NCBI GenBank assembly: GCA_026645375.1
Contig: JAPFFX010000090.1
Location: forward strand, 1-15,763
Length of the DNA stretch: 15,763 bases
Origin: Citricoccus sp. WCRC_4
Lineage (GTDB): Bacteria; Actinomycetota; Actinomycetes; Actinomycetales; Micrococcaceae
Reading direction: 5' to 3'
Part shown: positions 6,857 to 14,414 of the stretch, in pieces
Layout of the letters: the number at the start of each line of letters is the position of its first letter
How positions within the stretch are numbered: position 1 is the first letter of the stretch
Program-made: the position numbers and the translations under genes
Notes under the pieces: generated by a model
The model's database searches: none
Told to the model about the DNA's origin: nothing
What the model saw: only the letters and a program-made list of their open reading frames with translations

Positions 6857-8079
6857 CAGCCGACCCCGACCACGGTGCGCGCGTCATAGCCATGGGCTTC
6901 GAGCTTGCCGTTCTCCAGCATGGCCGATGGGTTGAGCACGAGCTGACCGTCGATCCGGTGGAAGACCGTGGAGGACTCGATGATGCCCTCCTCCACCCGT
7001 GAGCCGACAGCGAGGATCTCCTCCACGTACCGGCGCCCGTGCCGGTCCCGGGCGCAGTGCACCACGAGGTCGAAGCAGGAGGCCACCGTGGGGACCACGA
7101 AGTTCCGCGAGATGTTCTCCCCGGCCATCAGGGGCAGCGTGCAGATCTTGGTCAGGGCGTCAGAGGCACTGTTGGCGTGGATCGTGCACATCCCCGGCAG
7201 TCCGCTGTTCAGGGCCACGAGCATGTCCAGGCTCTCCGCCTCGCGCACCTCACCGACGATCAAGCGGTCCGGGCGCATGCGCAGGGCTTCCTTGACCAGG
7301 CGGCGGAGCGGGATCTCTCCGTTGCCCTCGAGGTTCGGCTGGCGGCACTGCATCTGCACCACGTCGCGCAGGGGCAGCTTGAGTTCGAAGATCTCCTCCA
7401 CGGTGACCACTCGTTCACGGCTGCCGATCGAGGCGGACAGGCAGTTCAGCAAGGTGGTCTTGCCGGCCTGGGTCGCGCCGGAGACCAGGATGTTGAGCCC
7501 GGCGTCGACGCTGGCGTCCAGATAGCGGGCCGCCTCGGCGCTGAGGGACCCGGAGCGCACCAGGTCCTCGAGATGGTGCGCGCGGACCACGAATTTGCGG
7601 ATGTTGACCGACCAGTGGCGCCGGGTGATGTCCGGGATGACCACGTGCAGGCGTGACCCGTCCGGCAGTGCGGCGTCCACGAACGGGGACGACAGGTCCA
7701 GGCGGCGGCCAGAGGACTTCAACATCCGTTCCACCAAGTCACGGACGTTCTCCTCGGTCAGGGTGATGTTCGTCAGTTCGGAGACACCACCACGCGCGCA
7801 GTACACCGCGTTGGGGGCGTTGATCCAGATCTCCTCGACTGCGTCGTCGTCCAGCAGCGGTTGAAGGGCGCCGTACCCGGCCACGGAGTCGAAGACCGTC
7901 CGGGCGGCCTCCTCCCGGTCTGCGAGCAGCGGCAGGGAACCGATCAGCGAGCGCGCGTCGTAGTCGGCCGTGGCGTCCAGCACCAGGCGGCGTACCTCGT
8001 CCGGTTCGCTCAGCGGATCCATGCCGCGTCGGCGGATCAGTTCGCGGACCTCATCGGTCAGTATTCGGACGGCGTCCAT
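6856..8079 (-). CDS. tadA: Tad pilus assembly ATPase TadA/CpaF
   Basis: A 407-residue hexameric-type secretion ATPase that powers Flp pilus assembly. The N-terminal domain (about 1-165) includes the CpaF signature EEIWINAPNAVYCARGG (82-98). The P-loop is GATQAGKT (201-208), matching GxxxxGKT; the Asp-box region is VVTVEEIFEL; the Walker B-like motif is RLIVGEVR (272-279, Glu277); and the His box is CTIHANSA (298-305). Length is normal for actinobacterial CpaF proteins, which lack the long N-terminal region of some proteobacterial forms. The ATG at 8079 was chosen because GGAGGGGGAGCC precedes it directly; a start 15 codons earlier has no such signal. It is the first gene of the operon. The septum-site/CpaE-like gene often found upstream of tadA in actinobacteria is not present; a divergent FtsK-like gene lies there instead. 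Confidence 0.95.
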   Translation of the reverse strand: MDAVRILTDEVRELIRRRGMDPLSEPDEVRRLVLDATADYDARSLIGSLPLLADREEAARTVFDSVAGYGALQPLLDDDAVEEIWINAPNAVYCARGGVSELTNITLTEENVRDLVERMLKSSGRRLDLSSPFVDAALPDGSRLHVVIPDITRRHWSVNIRKFVVRAHHLEDLVRSGSLSAEAARYLDASVDAGLNILVSGATQAGKTTLLNCLSASIGSRERVVTVEEIFELKLPLRDVVQMQCRQPNLEGNGEIPLRRLVKEALRMRPDRLIVGEVREAESLDMLVALNSGLPGMCTIHANSASDALTKICTLPLMAGENISRNFVVPTVASCFDLVVHCARDRHGRRYVEEILAVGSRVEEGIIESSTVFHRIDGQLVLNPSAMLENGKLEAHGYDARTVVGVG

Positions 8080-8173
8080 GGCTCCCCCTCCATGCATGGC
8101 CTGTGCGGGCCTCATCCCTGCCACCGAGAGTACCGATGAGCACGGGGAATGCGCATGTCACCTCGCTATTGAC

Positions 8174-8182
8174 TGTGGATAA
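8174..8182 (-). promoter_or_regulatory. Perfect DnaA-box sequence upstream of the Tad operon
   Basis: The minus strand reads TTATCCACA, the consensus DnaA box. A second, one-mismatch box TCGTCCACA (actinobacterial form TTGTCCACA) is on the plus strand at 8223-8231. Two sites in opposite orientation about 40 bp apart could allow DnaA control of the divergent genes. A 9-mer also occurs by chance, so function is unproven. Confidence 0.4.
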
Positions 8183-8204
8183 CCTGGCCGTCGGTACGGC
8201 CGGG
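8183..8204. repeat. Strong stem-loop next to the DnaA box
   Basis: CCTGGCCGT-CGGT-ACGGCCGGG forms a 9-bp stem (one G-U type pair in the plus-strand transcript, all others Watson-Crick) with a 4-nt loop. It begins one base after the DnaA-box sequence. It could be an early terminator or attenuator of the FtsK-like transcript, or a protein-binding palindrome. Confidence 0.45.
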
Positions 8205-8213
8205 CCACCTCCG

Positions 8214-8246
8214 CCGGGCGTGTCGTCCACAGCCCGACACCGGGCG
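8214..8246. repeat. Nested direct and inverted repeat
   Basis: Direct copies of CCGGGCG (8214-8220 and 8240-8246) enclose the inverted repeat GTGTCG (8220-8225) / CGACAC (8235-8240), which in turn brackets the second DnaA-box-like site. The compact symmetry is what a regulator-binding site looks like; no regulator is encoded in the window. Confidence 0.35.
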
Positions 8247-8355
8247 AGTGCGGAATGACCACGCCGGCGATGAGAGTGAACCGGAGCAGTGGCATCGCCT
8301 GCGACCACAGGACCGATGCCCGCCACGGCGATCGGGACCGGAGGAGGTGGGACCC

Positions 8356-11300
8356 ATGCAGCTGCGCATCCTGGGCCTTCCGGACGGCGTTCCCTGCTGG
8401 TGGACGGCCCGGAACATGGAAGGGGCCGATGGGCCGCGATGGGACGGACTGTTACGGCATCATCTGCCCGGGTACCGCTTCTCCGTGCGCGGTGAACCGC
8501 TGGCAGAGGCGGGAACCGACGTCCTTGGCCCGGTCCCCACCCTGTGCGTCGTCGCCCGCCCGTCAACACGCCCGGCCACCGGGCGCTACAGCGGCCGGGA
8601 CGGCGGCCCGGAGGTCGTGCTGGTCATCGAGGACGGGCCCGACGCCGGGTTGCTGGCTCCCCTGCCCCGGTCCGGGCTGTCGGTGGGCCGCAATCACTCC
8701 GAGCTGAGGGTCGCCGACCCGTTCCTGTCCGCGCCCCACTTCCAGGCAGTCGTCACACCGGACGGGATCCGGATCGACCGCCTCGCCGGCCCCGGCGCCG
8801 ACCCGGCCACCGACGACGACGGCCCTCTCCGGACGGGTCCTTCACCGTGGAGGGAGGGCAGTTCGGGTTTCCGCCTGGTCCGGGGGCGACCCGAACCGCT
8901 GCCCGCCAGGACGCCGCTACCGGAACTCTTCCTTGTTCCCGGCCGGGAACCGACGCGTCCGAACGTCGTCATGCAGGCCGTCATGGCCCTGGGTCCGTTG
9001 GTCGTCGGTGTCATCCTGGCCGTGGTGACCGGCCACTGGTATTTCCTGTTGTTCAGTCTCATGTCGGTGGGAGTCGCCGGCGTGATGTGGGCACAGCACC
9101 ATTCGGCCCGGTCTGCCCACGGCCATCGGATCGCCGCGGAGGCTGCTCGCCTCGAGTCACGGCTGGAGGCGTTGGCTCCCGCTCCCGGCGCGGTGGCCCT
9201 TGCCGCCCGGTCGGCCGCCACGGATCGTTTCGGTACCCTCGGACCGGCCGCTGCGCCGCCGCTCATCCGTTGGGGTACCGGCACCACCACGGTGCCCCTG
9301 GCGACGGACCGTGAGGGTGCGGACTGGTCGGCGTGGTCGCGGACCTCGCTGCCGGTCGTCGCTGAATTACACCCCGGAGCGACCACCCGGGTCATCGGCC
9401 AGCGTTCGACGTTGGAGGCGATCTCCCACTGGCTGGTGGTCCAGCTGTGCCGGGACGCCGCCGCCACGTCCCGCGGCGTCCTCGTCCGCACAGCGGCAGG
9501 TGACGCCTGGTTCGGGGGAGGCATCACGGCTGCCGAGGGCACGGTCGTCCTGCACGCCGGAGCAGCTGACGGGGCCTTCCCGGAGGGTTGGCACCGAGTG
9601 GTGCTCGGTGGCGCGGAGGATGGCGAGGACGACCGGACCGGGGGTGATCGGCTACTCCCTGATCAGGCGTACGCCACTGTCGGCGGCCTGGACTACGACG
9701 GCTTCCGGTGGCACGGCATGTCGGCCTCGACCGCAGGCTGGCTCGTGGACGAGCTCGGTGGTTCCCCGCGCCCTCGCGTTCTCCGGTCACCGCCCCGCAT
9801 GGAACTCCCGCTGCCGGATCGACCCGCGACGGTGGTGTCATCCCTGCAGTCTCCGCTCACCGGTGGCACCGACCCGGTCCGGCTCGACCTGGTCCGCGAA
9901 GGTCCTCACGTCCTGATCGCGGGGACCACGGGATCGGGGAAGTCCGAGCTGCTGCTCACCGTTCTCACCGGACTGGCCGCGGCATACGCCCCGGGCGAGG
10001 TGTCCCTCGTGCTGATGGACTTCAAGGGCGGATCATCGTTCGCGCCGTTGTCCGGACTCCCGCACACGATGTCCGTCGAGACCAACCTGGTGGAGGCCGA
10101 GTCCCTGCGGACCTTCGACGCCCTCACGGCCGAACTTCGTCACCGGGAGGAACTCTTCCTGTCGACCGGGAGCGTCGACTACGCCGCGTACCGCCGTTCC
10201 CACCCACGGGAGGTACTGCCCCGGCTGGTCGTGGCCATCGACGAGCTCCGTGTCCTCGTCGAGGACCATCCCCAGTCGGCAGCGGTCCTGGCCCGGCTGG
10301 CGGCCACCGGCCGGTCCCTCGGGTTCCACCTCGTGCTCTCGACCCAGCGAGCCCAGGGCGCGGTGGGCCCCGACGTGCGCTCCAACCTGGGCACGATCGT
10401 CTGCCTGAGGACGGCCACCGAACAGGAGTCCTGGGACCTGCTCGGATCCCCTCAGGCGTATTCGATCAGTGCCGACTCCCCCGGGCAGGCATTCATCCGG
10501 TGCGGCGGCGCGCCACCGCGGGCCTTCCAGGCCGGCCGGTTCGCCGCACCACCAGGTCCACCAGACCTGATTCCCTGGGACGGTGGCGACGGCACACCCG
10601 GGGCTGTCCCGGACGGGGACGGGCCAGCCGACTGGCCCGGTCTCGTCGACCGGATCCGCCGCCGCGCCGAGCGGTGGGAACTCGTCGCGCCCGAGCCGGT
10701 CGTCATGCCGGCGTTGCCTGATCGCTGGTGGCCGACGTCCGCCCAGCGCCTGGCGCACCCCGGCGCCGTCATCGTGGGGCTGGCTGACATCCCGGGCGCA
10801 CGGTGCCAGGAGCCCGTGGCCTGGGAGCCGGGCAGGGACGGCCCGGTGGCCTGGATCGGGACGGACACCGGCGGACTCCGGGACGCGGCACGGTCCGCGC
10901 TCCGTCAGTTGGCCGGTCTTCCGGTGACGGGCCCAGGATCCGCCACGCCTCCACGCACCCTAGTCCTGGACGGAGATGGAGACGCCCTCCCCGAGGGAAT
11001 CCACGTCAGCACCGGAACCACTGGGCACGACGCTCCCGACCGGTGGACGGTTCTCTGCCCGGCACAGGCCGCTGCCGGGCGGCTCGGGACGTCGCTGGAC
11101 GACGTCCGGGAGGACCTGGCGGCGCGGCGGCCCGTGCGCCTGGTCATCACCGCCTGGGGCCGGTGGGCCGGCCTGCGTGTCGGGACGGGATACGAGACCG
11201 CAGAGGAACACCTGTCGATGCTCCTGCGCGATCACCCACCATCGCTGCTCGCCGTCGCGCTGTTCGGTGGCCGGGAGCTGGCCGGCGGGCGCGTGCTGGG

Positions 11301-11514
11301 ACAGGTGCCGAACCGCTTCTACGTACCCGCTGGCTCCACCCCGGAGCAGCGGATGGTCTGGCCCACTCTCCACCGGGTCCGGGAGGTCCCCGGACGCGCC
11401 GTCATGGTCACGTCCGACCACCCCGCACCCGGCATCGCGGTCCAGCTCGCACTGGACGTCACCGGGCCGGGACCAACACCACCGGCACCGACGAGAACCC
11501 ACCGATCGGCGTGA
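8356..11514 (+). CDS. FHA-like, membrane-anchored FtsK/SpoIIIE (EccC/EssC-type) ATPase
   Basis: A 1052-residue protein. The N-terminal 180 residues include an FHA-like segment (about 86-145, with LSVGRNHSELRVADPFLSAPHF, where GR and the later SxxH resemble FHA phosphothreonine-loop residues). Two membrane helices follow at about 203-224 and 228-246, then a coiled segment. The FtsK/SpoIIIE motor has Walker A GTTGSGKS (523-530), DFKGG (555-559), Walker B VVAIDE (Asp629, Glu630), STQRAQG (662-668) and a PGQAFIR segment. These are the features of EccC/EssC ATPases of type VII secretion, which have two or three such domains; here only one is intact, and residues from about 770 to the end have no second Walker A. 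It may translocate DNA or protein at the membrane. The ATG at 8356 follows GGAGGTGGG; the frame is open earlier but without a ribosome site. No WXG100, EccB, EccD or EccE gene is in the window. Its 3' end overlaps the P450 gene. Confidence 0.88.
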   Translation: MQLRILGLPDGVPCWWTARNMEGADGPRWDGLLRHHLPGYRFSVRGEPLAEAGTDVLGPVPTLCVVARPSTRPATGRYSGRDGGPEVVLVIEDGPDAGLLAPLPRSGLSVGRNHSELRVADPFLSAPHFQAVVTPDGIRIDRLAGPGADPATDDDGPLRTGPSPWREGSSGFRLVRGRPEPLPARTPLPELFLVPGREPTRPNVVMQAVMALGPLVVGVILAVVTGHWYFLLFSLMSVGVAGVMWAQHHSARSAHGHRIAAEAARLESRLEALAPAPGAVALAARSAATDRFGTLGPAAAPPLIRWGTGTTTVPLATDREGADWSAWSRTSLPVVAELHPGATTRVIGQRSTLEAISHWLVVQLCRDAAATSRGVLVRTAAGDAWFGGGITAAEGTVVLHAGAADGAFPEGWHRVVLGGAEDGEDDRTGGDRLLPDQAYATVGGLDYDGFRWHGMSASTAGWLVDELGGSPRPRVLRSPPRMELPLPDRPATVVSSLQSPLTGGTDPVRLDLVREGPHVLIAGTTGSGKSELLLTVLTGLAAAYAPGEVSLVLMDFKGGSSFAPLSGLPHTMSVETNLVEAESLRTFDALTAELRHREELFLSTGSVDYAAYRRSHPREVLPRLVVAIDELRVLVEDHPQSAAVLARLAATGRSLGFHLVLSTQRAQGAVGPDVRSNLGTIVCLRTATEQESWDLLGSPQAYSISADSPGQAFIRCGGAPPRAFQAGRFAAPPGPPDLIPWDGGDGTPGAVPDGDGPADWPGLVDRIRRRAERWELVAPEPVVMPALPDRWWPTSAQRLAHPGAVIVGLADIPGARCQEPVAWEPGRDGPVAWIGTDTGGLRDAARSALRQLAGLPVTGPGSATPPRTLVLDGDGDALPEGIHVSTGTTGHDAPDRWTVLCPAQAAAGRLGTSLDDVREDLAARRPVRLVITAWGRWAGLRVGTGYETAEEHLSMLLRDHPPSLLAVALFGGRELAGGRVLGQVPNRFYVPAGSTPEQRMVWPTLHRVREVPGRAVMVTSDHPAPGIAVQLALDVTGPGPTPPAPTRTHRSA

Positions 11515-12686
11515 TGGACCGCTCGGGCCGGAGGTCCGGGTCGAGGGCGATGTCCGCGAAGGTCGCCATGGTCTCCTCCACCGCCACGCAGAGTTCGAGG
11601 GTGGCCAGGGGCCTGCCGGGACAGACGTGCGGACCCGTGCCGTACACCAGGTTCTTCCCGACGTTGCCTTCCGGGTCGAAGCGGTCGGGATCGCCGAAGA
11701 CCTCTTCGTCGCGGTTCGCCGACGTCCAGCTCAGGACCACCCGCTGGCCCTCGGGCACCTGGATCCCGCCCCGGGAGACCGGGCACGTGGTCACGCGTCG
11801 GGTGGCGACGAACGGGTCATCGATCCTCAGGATCTCGTCCACGATCTCGGTGAGCTCGTGCCGGGTGACCCCCCGAGCGGACCCGGTCCTGGAGCCACCG
11901 GTGGGTGGCCAGGTAGTGCAGGACCACACCGAGGCTCAGAGCGATGGAGCCCAGGTCCCCGCCGGTCCAGTTCCGCAGGACGGAGACCAGCTCCTCGTCC
12001 CGGAGCGGCCGGCCCGGGGCCTGGTCGCGCATCAGCTCCGCAGTGACGTCCTGGGGCCTGCCGTCCGGGTCATCGCCACCGTCCCGCCGCGGTGCCAGCA
12101 CGGACCCGATGATCTCGTCATACCGCCGGGCCACGTCCGCGGTGGCGTCCAACCGTCCGGACCGGGTGGCCGCCTGATTGTCCGCCATCCACTCCAGCAG
12201 GGTCGGTTCCAGGTCTGCGGGCCACCCGAGCCAGCGCGTCATGGCCCGCACGGCGAAGCGGGACCCGAGCTCGCTGACGGCGTCACACCGCACGGCCCCT
12301 GCGCCCGCGGCGCGCACCACTTCAGCGCACACCTGCCGGGCGACCTCACGCACCTCGGGCTCCAGGGCAGCCATGCGCTCATCGGTGAAATACGGCTCGA
12401 TCAGCCGGCGGAACGCGGCGTGTTCCACCCCGTCCAGGCCGTTGGGCAATTGCAGGAACCTCGACACGGCCGAGGAGAACACCTCGGTGTCCCAGGCGGC
12501 CGCGAGCACGTCGGCGTGCCTGAGCAGCACCATCGCCCCGGACGAGGACAGGGCGATCCGCGAACCGGGCCGGACGGCATCCGAGACGGCGCGCGGGTCG
12601 TGGCTCGGGACGGGGAAATCCGGCAGGTCGACGGCCGGAGTCGCGGTGTGGGCAAGACGATCGACGGCGTGGTCCTCAGTACTCAC
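11459..12686 (-). pseudogene. Cytochrome P450, frameshifted (one extra G in a G6 run)
   Basis: The two halves of one P450 lie in different frames. From GTG 12686 (VSTEDHAVDRL) the first frame gives the C-helix-like region GVEHAAFRRLIEPYF (86-100) and the I-helix NWTGGDLGS (239-247), then stops at 11817 after 289 codons. The second frame carries VTRHELTEIVDEILRID with the ExxR motif, the PFVATRRVTT segment, and the heme-binding YGTGPHVCPGRPLA (Cys355 if rejoined), ending at 11459. The switch is at six Gs (11869-11874 on the minus strand); removing one G restores RVRSGVTRHEL and a 408-residue protein of normal P450 length. The heme motif has Tyr where Phe is the consensus. As it stands, the product lacks ExxR and the heme cysteine and would be inactive. 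It may be a sequencing error, a recent mutation, or rescued by slippage. The start has no Shine-Dalgarno but a TACGGT hexamer 7 nt upstream. Confidence 0.87.
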
Positions 12687-12693
12687 GACGCCG

Positions 12694-12699
12694 ACCGTA
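12694..12699 (-). promoter_or_regulatory. Candidate -10 element for a leaderless P450 transcript
   Basis: TACGGT on the minus strand (TAnnnT) ends 7 nt before the GTG at 12686, and no ribosome site lies between. This fits a leaderless start and would make the P450 gene a separate unit from the MFS gene 119 bp upstream. No -35 was recognised. Confidence 0.33.
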
Positions 12700-12749
12700 G
12701 CACCGGGGGCCGGCCGACGGGACGGCCCTGGTGTGCTGGCCCGTTCAGC

Positions 12750-12766
12750 CCTCGCGGCCCGCGAGG
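12750..12766 (-). terminator. Terminator-like hairpin after the MFS gene
   Basis: CCTCGCG-GCC-CGCGAGG is a perfect 7-bp stem with a 3-nt loop, 40 bp after the MFS stop codon, directly followed by a second small hairpin GGCG-TT-CGCC (12765-12774). No U-tract. Together with the candidate promoter downstream it suggests separate transcription of the MFS and P450 genes. Confidence 0.42.
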
Positions 12767-12805
12767 CGTTCGCCGGCCTGCCGCCGCGCCGGCCCGCCGG
12801 AACCC

Positions 12806-14164
12806 TCAGGCCCGGGCTCTCCGGCGCCGCCGCAGCATCGTCCGCGCCAGGACCGCCAGTCCCACCATGAGCAGTGCCACGGCCGCGGCGAACACGTAAC
12901 CCGCCTCGGCCGAGATGCCGTCGATGAATGCTCCGGCGGCGGGGGCGCCCAAGGCGGCCCCGGCGGTCATGGCCGAACCGTAGTAGCCCATGGCCTCGCC
13001 GCGGCGGTCCTCGGAGACCACGTGCGCCATCAGGGCCGAGGCGGCCGCGAGCGTCGGAGCCGTGAACAGTCCCCCGATGAGCGAGATGACCGCCAGGGCC
13101 CACACGCCGTCCACCAGGGCCATCGGCAGGGTCCCCAGCGCGAACAGCGTCAGGAGCAACAGTGGCGAGAGCCGACGGCCCAGAGCGCCGTAGAGGATGC
13201 CACCCACCGCGGAGGCACCGCACCAGAAGGCGATGACGACGCCTGCCTGGGCGGCCTGGCCGGAGCGCTCCAGCTCGGCGACGATCGCCACCTCGGTCCC
13301 TGACATCAGCATGCCCGAGCCCATCGACACCGCCAGGACCGCGAGCGCCGTGCCGCTGAGCCAGCCGAACGAGGCCTTCAGGCGGGCGAGCGGGCCGGGG
13401 CGGACGCCGGTGTCGGCGCCGGGCCGGTGGTCCTCCGCCCGGTTGACGGGGATCGCACCCGTGGGCACCTCGGTGGCGGTCTGGTCCAGGTGGGCCGGGG
13501 CACCGTGGACGGCGCCGTCCACGGCCCGGCGCAGGTCCTCCTCGGCCGTGTACTCCCCGGTGCTGCCCGGGCGGGCGAGCTGTGAGGAGCGAGTGGGCGG
13601 GTTGAACCACATCAGGTAGAGCCCGGCGAGCGTCGCGGACCAGCCGACGATGGCCAGCCCCCACGCGCTGGACCAGGCCGTGGCGACGACGGCACCGACG
13701 GCGGGGCCGATCATGAAGATCGTCTCGGTGATGATCGAGTCCAGGGCGAAGGCGGTCTCGCGTCGGGCCCCGTGCGTCAGCACGCCGATGGACTGGCGCA
13801 CCAGGGAGAACACGGGGACGGCGAACAGCCCGCCGAGGAAGGCCCCGACGAGCAGCCAGGCGAACGGCAGGAACGGCACCGCGGTCCAGATGATCCCCAG
13901 GGTGATCACCGACGGCACTAGGGCCCGGCGCAGTCCGAGCCGGTCCACCAGCCGGCCGCGCCACGGGGAACCCACGGCCATGCCCAGGGTCATCGCGGCC
14001 ACGGCGAGACCGGCCGCCCCGTACCCCTCCCCCAGGGTCACGGCCACGTGCAGGGTCAGGATGATGCCGAGGGCGGCGTTGGGGAACCGGGCGACGAACC
14101 CGACGCCGAGGACGCGACGGATGCGCTGGTCCCGCAGCAGGTGTCCGTAGGCGGCGAAGTTCAC
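12806..14164 (-). CDS. MFS transporter
   Basis: A 452-residue integral membrane protein with about 12 hydrophobic segments. The first half (about 20-187) shows the MFS motif-A-like loop GSPWRGRLVDRLGLRR (65-80) between helices 2 and 3. A long hydrophilic loop (about 189-265) of acidic and Pro/Gly-rich sequence divides the two six-helix halves, and the C-terminal tail is Arg-rich (RRRRRARA). The sequence resembles proton-driven drug-efflux type MFS proteins, but the substrate cannot be told. The GTG at 14164 is used because upstream codons are blocked by a stop; a TAGCAT hexamer ends 6 nt upstream with no Shine-Dalgarno. It is divergent from the monooxygenase operon and upstream of the broken P450 gene, so a linked detoxification or secondary-metabolite role is possible but not shown. 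Confidence 0.9.
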   Translation of the reverse strand: MNFAAYGHLLRDQRIRRVLGVGFVARFPNAALGIILTLHVAVTLGEGYGAAGLAVAAMTLGMAVGSPWRGRLVDRLGLRRALVPSVITLGIIWTAVPFLPFAWLLVGAFLGGLFAVPVFSLVRQSIGVLTHGARRETAFALDSIITETIFMIGPAVGAVVATAWSSAWGLAIVGWSATLAGLYLMWFNPPTRSSQLARPGSTGEYTAEEDLRRAVDGAVHGAPAHLDQTATEVPTGAIPVNRAEDHRPGADTGVRPGPLARLKASFGWLSGTALAVLAVSMGSGMLMSGTEVAIVAELERSGQAAQAGVVIAFWCGASAVGGILYGALGRRLSPLLLLTLFALGTLPMALVDGVWALAVISLIGGLFTAPTLAAASALMAHVVSEDRRGEAMGYYGSAMTAGAALGAPAAGAFIDGISAEAGYVFAAAVALLMVGLAVLARTMLRRRRRARA

Positions 14165-14170
14165 CCCAGC

Positions 14171-14176
14171 ATGCTA
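14171..14176 (-). promoter_or_regulatory. Candidate -10 element for a leaderless MFS transcript
   Basis: TAGCAT on the minus strand ends 6 nt before the GTG start at 14164, placing the expected transcription start on the start codon. The -35 region (TGCGCG at about 18 nt) is poor. The spacing equals that seen before the hypothetical gene at 1856. Confidence 0.38.
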
Positions 14177-14338
14177 TCCGGGTGTGGCCGCGAACGCGCA
14201 GGTCAGTCGCTGCGCCTGGCGGCCCGCACCGGACGGGTCGGTGACCTCGAGCCGTCTTCGGCCGACGCCGCACCCGGAGCGCGCCCGGTCCGTTGCGGGG
14301 CACGGCCGCCGTCGGGAATAGTCCTGCGCAGGGGACGG

Positions 14339-14369
14339 TTGTACAGGTGATTCAAATTTGCACTATTCT
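14339..14369 (+). promoter_or_regulatory. Promoter of the monooxygenase-reductase operon
   Basis: TTGTAC (14339-14344) as -35 and TATTCT (14364-14369) as -10, spaced 19 nt, lie in the most AT-rich stretch of the intergenic region. The expected start is near 14376, leaving a leader of about 39 nt with GAGGAGC (14404-14410) before the ATG at 14415. The spacer holds the palindrome CAAATTTG (14353-14360). The rest of the 250-bp region 14165-14414 is GC-rich, with another 10-bp palindrome CCTGCGCAGG (14323-14332) just upstream of the -35, and no gene. Confidence 0.6.
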
Positions 14370-14385
14370 GGTGGCAGGCCACCAG
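14368..14385. promoter_or_regulatory. 18-bp palindromic operator candidate
   Basis: CTGGTGGC-AG-GCCACCAG is a perfect 8-2-8 inverted repeat that starts within the -10 element and covers the expected transcription start. This is the classic place for a repressor to block initiation. As RNA it would be a poor hairpin because the spacer is only two bases. The cognate regulator is not in the window. Confidence 0.55.
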
Positions 14386-14414
14386 AGCACCGGCACACCC
14401 CTCGAGGAGCAACC

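Larger units (their letters stand above)
8080..8355. promoter_or_regulatory. Divergent intergenic region between tadA and FtsK-like gene
   Basis: This 276-bp stretch has no convincing gene. It holds a strong Shine-Dalgarno at each end (GGAGGGGGAG for tadA at 8082-8091 on the minus strand; GGAGGTGGG at 8343-8351 on the plus strand). For tadA, TACTCT (8127-8132 on the minus strand) could be a -10 giving a leader of about 40 nt. For the plus strand, TTGACT (8169-8174) is a good -35, but the nearest TAnnn hexamer (TACGGC, 8195-8200) is 20 nt away and overlaps a stem-loop. Promoter assignments are weak. DnaA-box-like sites and repeats inside it are listed separately. Confidence 0.5.

Noticed and set aside
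8080..8124. Upstream start for tadA, adding 15 residues
   Set aside because: The extension contains the strong Shine-Dalgarno sequence that precedes the ATG at 8079, and the added residues are not typical of CpaF N-termini.
8169..8246. Replication origin suggested by the DnaA boxes
   Set aside because: Only two box-like sites, no AT-rich unwinding region, and none of dnaA, dnaN, recF, gyrB, parA or parB is nearby.
8356..11514. Calling the large ATPase a chromosome-partition FtsK
   Set aside because: It has two membrane helices rather than four, no C-terminal gamma winged-helix domain is recognisable, and the FHA-like N-terminus and DFKGG motif fit the EccC/EssC group better.
10803..12899. 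698-codon plus-strand open frame overlapping the FtsK-like 3' end and the P450
   Set aside because: Arg/Pro/Gly-rich translation with no domain; it contradicts the clear FtsK and P450 motifs in the other frames.
11817..14303. 828-codon minus-strand open frame that could be read as one large protein spanning the MFS and P450 genes
   Set aside because: Only its last 290 codons (from 12686) resemble a protein, the P450 N-terminal part. The rest is the out-of-frame shadow of the MFS gene, rich in Arg, Gly and Pro.
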